Shown: positions 58,081 through 64,000 of the stretch, piece after piece | Numbering within the stretch: the first letter of the stretch is position 1 | How the letters are laid out: each line of letters opens with the position of its first letter | Source: Hsuehochloa calcarea | Lineage: Eukaryota > Streptophyta > Magnoliopsida > Poales > Poaceae | Reading direction: 5' to 3' | Length of the DNA stretch: 64,000 bases | Assembly (NCBI GenBank): GCA_036346395.1 | Contig: CM070599.1 | Location: 14,375,232 to 14,439,231, forward strand | Notes under the pieces: model-generated | Told to the model about the DNA's origin: nothing | Seen by the model: only the letters and a program-made list of their open reading frames with translations | The model's database searches: none | Position numbers and translations under genes: made by a program

Positions 58081-58829
58081 CAACTGTGGTCAGAACCAGT
58101 GTGTGACTTCAACTAGTTGTAGATCTGTTTTCTATAATCAAAATACCAAATAATATATTACATGGTCGGAAGATAAGACTTGTCATGATGAGAAAGAAAA
58201 TATGCAAGGATGTATGAAATAAATGATAAGTGGTCTTATTTATACGTAGTATCCAAAACTGGTCGTAATGATTGCTAAGAATGGAAGACGTGAGAAACAC
58301 TCTACGAAACGTGCTCATACTCAAGTCTGACTGGCAGCGAATATCGCAGGAAAAGGACCGTCGCTAGGAAACTCCTTCTAGTGGGCAGGACCACGTGCGG
58401 AACAGAAAGGCTTCGACTAGGAGGCTTTCCATGTCCCGAGCAGTAGCCAAACAAGAGTAGAACATAATGTTGAAGTGAAGAAATGTAGTCTTCGAAATCT
58501 TAAGCATGCAAATCACTTTATGTAGTTGTTTGTGTTATGCTCCTTGTACTCACATGTTTCTTTAAGAAAAGAGTGTGGTCGCTCATGAGAACCTTAGACG
58601 TAATAGTCACGACTAGGACCCTTGTGGCTTTTGACTTAAATGTTGGAGCTAGAGAACAACAAAGATCCTTTTAAAGGATATCAGAGAGAAGTTGGTCTTC
58701 TCTGACCGGTATAAACAACAATAGTAGGCAGCCAGAGTATGGGTACAAATATATAAACAATATCACTCATCGAAGAAACTATATAAATGATAATTTTTTA
58801 TTAAAATTTGACATAATGTAAAGATACAA
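58081..58829. other. Tat 2 spacer between antisense gene and pol
   Basis: No gene. AT-rich, with a single G-box module at 58360-58432. Confidence 0.6.
58360..58432 (-). repeat. G-box module, Tat 2 copy
   Basis: Inverse of the Tat 1 modules: CTAGGAAACTCCTTCTAGTG, then GGACCACGTGCGG and AGGCTTCGACTAGG. Contains CACGTG. Confidence 0.75.
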
Positions 58830-59950
58830 TTATACAAAGAACTTACGCAATTGGTCAATATTCGAGGAGTTTGACAAAACACGCCCGTCTGACATAACTA
58901 GTCGTACCGAACCAGGTCTGGTGACTTCGACCACAGTGTATGGACCTTCCCATTTGGGAGAAAGTTTATTGCGATTAACCAAACTCTGAATTTTTCTGAG
59001 AACCAGATCACCTACAGCTAGACTGTGAGGTTGCACCTTACGACTGGGAAATCCTCGTATGGCTTGTTGGTAGACCGCCGATCGTATTAGGCCTTGATTT
59101 CATTGTTCCTCAATAACATTGATGTCGTCGAGTCGTCATTCTTCTTGATCGTTTTCATTGTAACGATATGTTCGAACAGAGCCTATTTTCAGTTCTAGAG
59201 GAAGTATGGCTTCAACACCATAAACAAGAAAAAATGGCATTTCACCGGTCGTACGACTGGTCGTGGTTCGAACGGCCTATAATACAAAAGGAAGTTCTTG
59301 AAGCCAACCTCCTGACCGTTGTGTTAACTGGTCAAATACTCAGCATTTCACCCCTTGCATTATAATCACATTGGCTTTTTTGATTGCTCTGTTGCTCTGC
59401 GGGTGAGCTATAGAAGCGAAATGTAACTTGATGCCTAGATCCTTGCAGAATTTCTAAAAATTTTCACTAGAGAAATGGGCACCGTTATCTGTGATTATAC
59501 AACTGGGTACACCAAAGCGTGTGATCACATTTTTTATGAGAATCTCTTAGCAGCTTCAGTTGTTATTTTAACAACAGGCTTGGCTTATATCCATTTGATA
59601 AACATGTCAATCATGATGAAAAGGAATTCGAAGCCCCCGGGTGCTCTTGGGAAAGGTCACAGAATGTCTAGTCCCCAGGTGGCAAAATGCCAAGAAAGAG
59701 GTATTGTTTGCAAAGCTTGTGACGGCTGATATACTTGTCGATTATGAAATTGACATTGTACGCACTTCGTCACTAGCTCTTTTGCATCATGAAGGGTGGT
59801 TGGCCAGTAGTATCCTTGCTTGAAGGCCTTACCGACCAATGTTCTATAGGAATAATGTGCTCCACAGACTCCTCCATGAATATCAGATAGCAAATCAATG
59901 TCATCTGTCTGAGATATGCATCTCTCATCAGTACTCCATGGGATCCTCAT
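58830..59950 (-). pseudogene. Tat 2 integrase, partly preserved
   Basis: On the minus strand: zinc-binding part DLLSDIHGGVCGAH to LVTKCVQCQF, then LQTIPLSWHFATWGLDIL, a core region broken by stops (59050-59650), and a clean C-terminal domain VGDLVLRKIQSLVNRNKLSP followed by KWEGPYTVVEVTRPGSVRL, ending at 58830. Integrase would insert element DNA into chromosomes. The broken core makes it inactive. Confidence 0.8.
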
Positions 59951-60633
59951 TTATACAAGGTACGTTCGATCAAAGCATATGATTTGGCTTTTCGAGCAAT
60001 ACGATCAGCCTCTACATCATCTTTGGGAATACTGTCATGCTGAAGATAATTATAGATCGACGTCGTCCAAGCTCTACCGGGGTCATGCTTGACGACCTCC
60101 TGTGGAGTATCCATGTTCACAGGATCGATTTGTACGACATCTATTGGAACATATATGTTCTTGGAATGCTCAATCACTGAGGGTGAATCGAGTTGCTCGA
60201 GAAAAACTCCAGGCGGGACAGGTGACCTCATGGAGGCCATCCGTGCCAACCGGTCTGCTAGAAAGTTTTCCTTTCTTGATTTGTGTTGAATCTGGAAACC
60301 GAAGAAGTACTTTTTGAGTTTCTGTACTTCCACCAGATAAGATAACATATTGGTACTCGAGCATTGATACTCTTTCCCGATTTGATTCACTACTAGTTGA
60401 GAATGGCCTTTTACTAGTAATCTGCGAATCCCGAGCGCTTTGGCTGCTTAGAGTCCTGCCAGTAAACCTTCGTATTCTACCACATTATCTATTGTAGGAA
60501 AGTTTAGCCGAATGGCATATTTGATATGTTCTCTAGTAGGGGGTATTAGGATGACTCCAGCCCCCGAGCTTTTAAGCATCAAGGAACCGTCAAAGTATAT
60601 TGTCCACTTGTCGTGGTGTTCGTACACAGGCCC
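59951..60633 (-). pseudogene. Tat 2 RNase H
   Basis: DKWTIYFDGSLMLKSSGAG with the first catalytic Asp, NVVEYEGLLAGL with the catalytic Glu, then, after TAA near 60448, VNQIGKEYQCSSTNMLSYLV and NFLADRLARMAS with the final Asp, then a linker to integrase. RNase H degrades the RNA strand during reverse transcription. Upstream pol is cut at 60633 by the LTR insertion. Confidence 0.8.
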
Positions 60634-63600
60634 TGTCGGGACCCAAATATGCAAATCTGGACCCTCTGTGTATTCTGCACTAGTTCAGGATCACGCTAGT
60701 GCACACAGTACCAACATCGATGAAATATCACATCCATACAACGAATATAAGAATAAACGAGTACTTTGAATAACAAATAACTGTTGGGACCTTACGGTCG
60801 AGCTTTACATTTATTAAGCCATGCAAGGTGACAATAAAGAATAAATCGCAAATAAAACGAATAAACTCGGTGGGCTCCCATCAATTTACCACGAACAACC
60901 GATCGATCAAGACCCTAACGATCAACCTTCGTAGAACTCTTCTTCAAAAGCAAAGCACGACTCCTCCACTTCGTTGATTTGTTTAGCAAGAGTGAGTACA
61001 CACTGCATGCAAGTCATACCACGTAATGCAATTTATAGATGATGGCTTATTCCAAAGGAATGGCTTCGTGGTTATTTTGCGTAAATGCAAGATTTGCAAT
61101 TGAATACAAATAATAGATTGAAAGCATAATTCAAAACAAATAGACAATAATAAGTTAACAATTGATTTCACAAGGGACACAGTCTAATCAAGTTATTCAC
61201 ACAATTTGCACAAGTTATCTCACACAAATGACCCTTCCCATTTGTTTTATGAAAATCTACCTCGTGTGAAATTCGAGCATGTCCATAACCGAGGACGCGG
61301 CTATTCAATAGATTGGTTTAACACTGCAGAGGTTGTACACTTTACCCACACGATACAATCGGTGGGGCCAAGATCGACCATAACAAAACCTTTCGAGACT
61401 TCATCTCAAACAATGACACTCCGATGTGCTTTCTGTAAAATGCCAACCGATACACACAAATGTTTGGTTACGACACACATCGTTGGACAGGGATGCAGCG
61501 AACCGTCCCGCGATGTGACATATCACACCTCCAGCCCATCACACAGTTTAAATACAACCTGAGTTGTCAATGTCAAGACTCCATAACTTACTAAGTTAGG
61601 CCCAGCCCATACTAGGCATGTGGTCGTACAGTAAAGCCCAGTTCAATGGCGCACAAAGTTAAGTCGTTAATTGACCAAGGCAAGACTTCCAGTTTTTCCC
61701 AAATCACAAGGTTTATATCACACAGCTCCACCATTCACACAGATCCACCACTTGCCTCAGTCTAAATCTTTTCCCACCCTGTTGATTAAGTGCAACACAT
61801 GCCATCAACGAGTAATAGCACACAGTACACACAGTTTTATCACACAGTTCCATAATCACTTAGTCAAGTTTATATTTGCATCTCACATGAAATGATGACT
61901 CGTGGCATGGCTAAGCAAACTACTCGTATCTAACCAACCCACGTTGGTGCTATGATAATACCAACTAATAATGAACCAACCTAGGGTGACAAAAGATCAT
62001 GGCATACAATAGACAAGGTGGATGTAACAAATTGGATTAATAACTATCCCAAAAGCATTTAAATAAATACTTGAAATAGAATGCAATACATTTAAACAAA
62101 GTATTTTGAAAACTGCGTGCAAGATGATCAAAGGTATAACTTGCCTTGGAATAGATCTAGATATTGGTCTTGGTCTTGATCTTGAGGAGGTGCTCCTTCT
62201 TCAGCAAAATTTCCCGAAGTATCGACGTCTACTCGCAAACGAGACCAATGAAACAAAAATAAATAAATAACAGAGGCAAAATAAACTCCAACAATCAATT
62301 AAAATTCACCATTAAATAGATCTTGATTTTATATGAATTTACAAATTTGAATGGGCTCAATCGGAGTTCGGATGCAAAAGATATGGGATCTGGAAGTTTG
62401 AAAATCAAATAAAACCCTAATTTGGATTTTATTGAATTTCCTGAATTATTTTTATAAAGGAAAATCGGATTATTGCACAATGCTTGCGTCAGCCGAGAAT
62501 TTCTGGAAAAATAAATAGATTTAAAAAGAAATCTGACATGTGGGGCCCACACGTCAGTGACACGGCTCACGGTGGACCAAGTCCACCGAGCCGAGGGAGA
62601 TCTGGCGCTGTGGACTGAGCCACGCGCGCGCAGCGTGTCGCTGATCGCACCACGCTGGCCGCCACACCAAAGATCGGCCGACGCCGGCGCTGAGCTGGAC
62701 GACAACGGCGGCGGTGGCGCTCGGGACCCGATGGTAACCGGCGAACGGCGGCGCGTCATCGGCGGCGAAGGGTACCAGATTGTTCCCCGTGCTATTGCGC
62801 ACTCAGGGGTGCCCTTACCAGTAGCTGGCAACGACGGTGGCGACTGGTGGCGAGGAAGAAGCGGCGGTGGAGCTTCGGGTTTTGTCGGACGAGTGCTCCG
62901 GTGATGCTTCGGCGATGAGGAGGTGCGCCCGAGGTAGCCTGGGACTTGCTGATCACGGTGGTGCAGTCGGCGAGGCAAGGGCGGCGACGATGGCGGCGCA
63001 ATTTGCCGGAGAAGAAGCGCGGCCGAAAACCCTAAAACCTGAAATGCGGCGGTGCTAGAGCGATCGGGGCGACGAGGCAGGCGGCTTTGGGTTGCGGAGG
63101 TCTGGGCAGCGCTAAGGGGCTATTTATAGGCCCAGGGGACGCCGAAATTGGAAATCCCCAATTTGAGTCCGAAACGGCCGGGATTTTGAAATCCTTGATT
63201 CTCGGAGATTGAGAGGGATTCGGGGTTTGATTCGGTTTGGAAGAGATAAGGAATAAACAGAGATACGATTTGGTGGGGTCGGCGTGAAGAATCAGCAACC
63301 GAATCGGTTTTGTCAGGCGAAGCTTCAAGCTTCAGCAATGGCGGCGAAGCGCGGGCGCGAGGAAGAAGACTCCGCGGAGATGACGACCCTGTGGCGGTCC
63401 CACTTGGCAGCGGCTGCGAGGCGCGGGCGAGCGAGCGAGCGAGATCAGCGGGCGAGGCCACGCGGCAGCAATCCAACGGAGGAAGGCGGGGTTGAGCACG
63501 TGCGTCCGATCGAGAACGAGGGGCACGCGTCAAGCATCCAACGGACGAGGGCGCGGCCGAGTGGCGGAATGGGCTGGCGCGGTTGGAATAGTGTTGGGCT

Positions 63601-63913
63601 TGGCCCGAAGACGCTACGAGGATTTAAATAGATTTTTCTTTTTAATAAATCCAGAAAATGCAAATAGCAATTAGAAAATAGCAAGTGATCTTGGAAAAAT
63701 TCTAAAAATTTCTATGAAATATATCCAAGCAAATAGAATCTAAATAAAATAAGTTTGGCCATTGTTGATTTTGGAATTAAGCACATTAAATCAGTTTGTC
63801 CTTAAAGTCCATATTAAGCTTTTTAAATTAATATTCAAATAAATCCAGATTGTGAATTTTCTCACTACAACTATTTAAAAGATTTTTAAAACTCTGAAAA
63901 TTGGGATGTTACA
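60634..63913 (-). repeat. 3.28-kb Ty3 (Del/Tekay-like) 3' LTR
   Basis: Plus-strand ends TGTCGGGACCC and GGGATGTTACA. On the minus strand the LTR starts TGTAACATCCCAATTTTC right after a polypurine tract, so it is the 3' LTR of an element extending right of the window. The length fits Tekay/Del-type LTRs of grasses. It inserted into Tat 2 RNase H. The 5-mer left of it is GGCCC, and the partner duplication is outside the window. The open stretches at 62295-63630 are GC-rich U3/R sequence, not genes. Confidence 0.8.
63121..63128 (-). promoter_or_regulatory. TATA box of the 3.28-kb LTR
   Basis: TATAAATA on the minus strand in the context GGGCCTATAAATAGCCCC, a classic plant TATA box about 790 bases into the LTR. 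Confidence 0.65.
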
Positions 63914-63932
63914 AACCTCCCCCCCTTAAGGG
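63914..63932 (-). other. Polypurine tract
   Basis: CCCTTAAGGGGGGGAGGTT on the minus strand, immediately before the LTR start. It would prime plus-strand DNA synthesis. 63933-64000 is the last internal sequence (CTCGGGGTCGAGATT), non-coding. Confidence 0.8.
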
Positions 63933-64000
63933 AATCTCGACCCCGAGATTCAGGCTAGCTAGAGAAAAGGCTGGGAAACTCGGCTTTCAACTCTTCTTCA

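Larger units (their letters stand above)
50030..60633 (-). mobile_element. Tat-lineage Ty3 element 2 (minus) with antisense gene on plus
   Basis: From right to left: RNase H, integrase, spacer with one G-box module, a duplicated segment, and the antisense Transposase_28 gene reading left to right. Same plan as Tat 1 in opposite orientation. It is cut on the right at 60633 by a Ty3 LTR, so reverse transcriptase, protease, gag and 5' LTR are beyond it or lost. The left end was not fixed and may include LTR sequence at 50030-50530. Confidence 0.8.

Noticed and set aside
62295..63680. Several long overlapping frames on both strands
   Set aside because: All fall in the GC-rich part of an LTR with TATA box and polypurine tract; no protein family is recognisable.

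Overview
The window is a transposon-dense piece of a plant nuclear genome, almost certainly a grass (Poaceae). This is inferred from three things: the spliced host genes (MATE, INO80C), the LTR families (Tat with an antisense Transposase_28 gene, Angela-like Copia LTRs, Del/Tekay-like Ty3 LTRs), and a captured BTB-NPH3 fragment with GC-rich grass-type codons. The species cannot be named from the sequence. Only two host loci look genuine. One is the last exon of an INO80-complex subunit C (IES6-like) gene at 5662-5793 (+). The other is a complete seven-exon MATE transporter gene at 15386-17488 (-).

Layout: 1-5661 is the left flank (intron if the INO80C gene is intact) and holds a 2955-bp palindromic LTR-like element (844-3798) with a perfect 5-bp target duplication. 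7901-10706 is a hAT element with a nearly intact ZMYM1/TTF-type transposase. 11257-12066 is a plant-mobile-domain pseudogene. 12406-14272 is a Copia fragment (-) whose gag carries a RanBP2 zinc finger, followed by the 3' end of another Copia (14273-14964) and the MATE gene. 18009-19920 is a non-autonomous CACTA element. 19921-26016 is a stack of Ty3 and Copia pieces, including a solo LTR in a Copia gag. 26017-37954 is a truncated, decayed Tat element (+) with an antisense gene. 38136-48298 holds LTR pieces, nested Angela-like solo LTRs and a Copia that captured a BTB-NPH3 gene fragment. 50030-60633 is a second Tat element in the opposite orientation, interrupted by two solo LTRs and a local duplication. 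60634-63913 is a 3.28-kb LTR whose element runs out of the window.

History: insertion order can be read from target duplications (TCAGC, CCA, CTGAC, GAAGA, TATTG, TATGC). Most Copia-type LTRs here are solo LTRs, so LTR-LTR recombination has been frequent. No element has an intact pol. Both Tat elements keep the same plan: pol, then a convergent multi-exon antisense gene of the Transposase_28 class, with a conserved G-box-bearing module between the two convergent 3' ends. Host-derived or host-like protein domains have been picked up by retroelements at least once clearly (BTB-NPH3) and probably a second time (RanBP2 finger).
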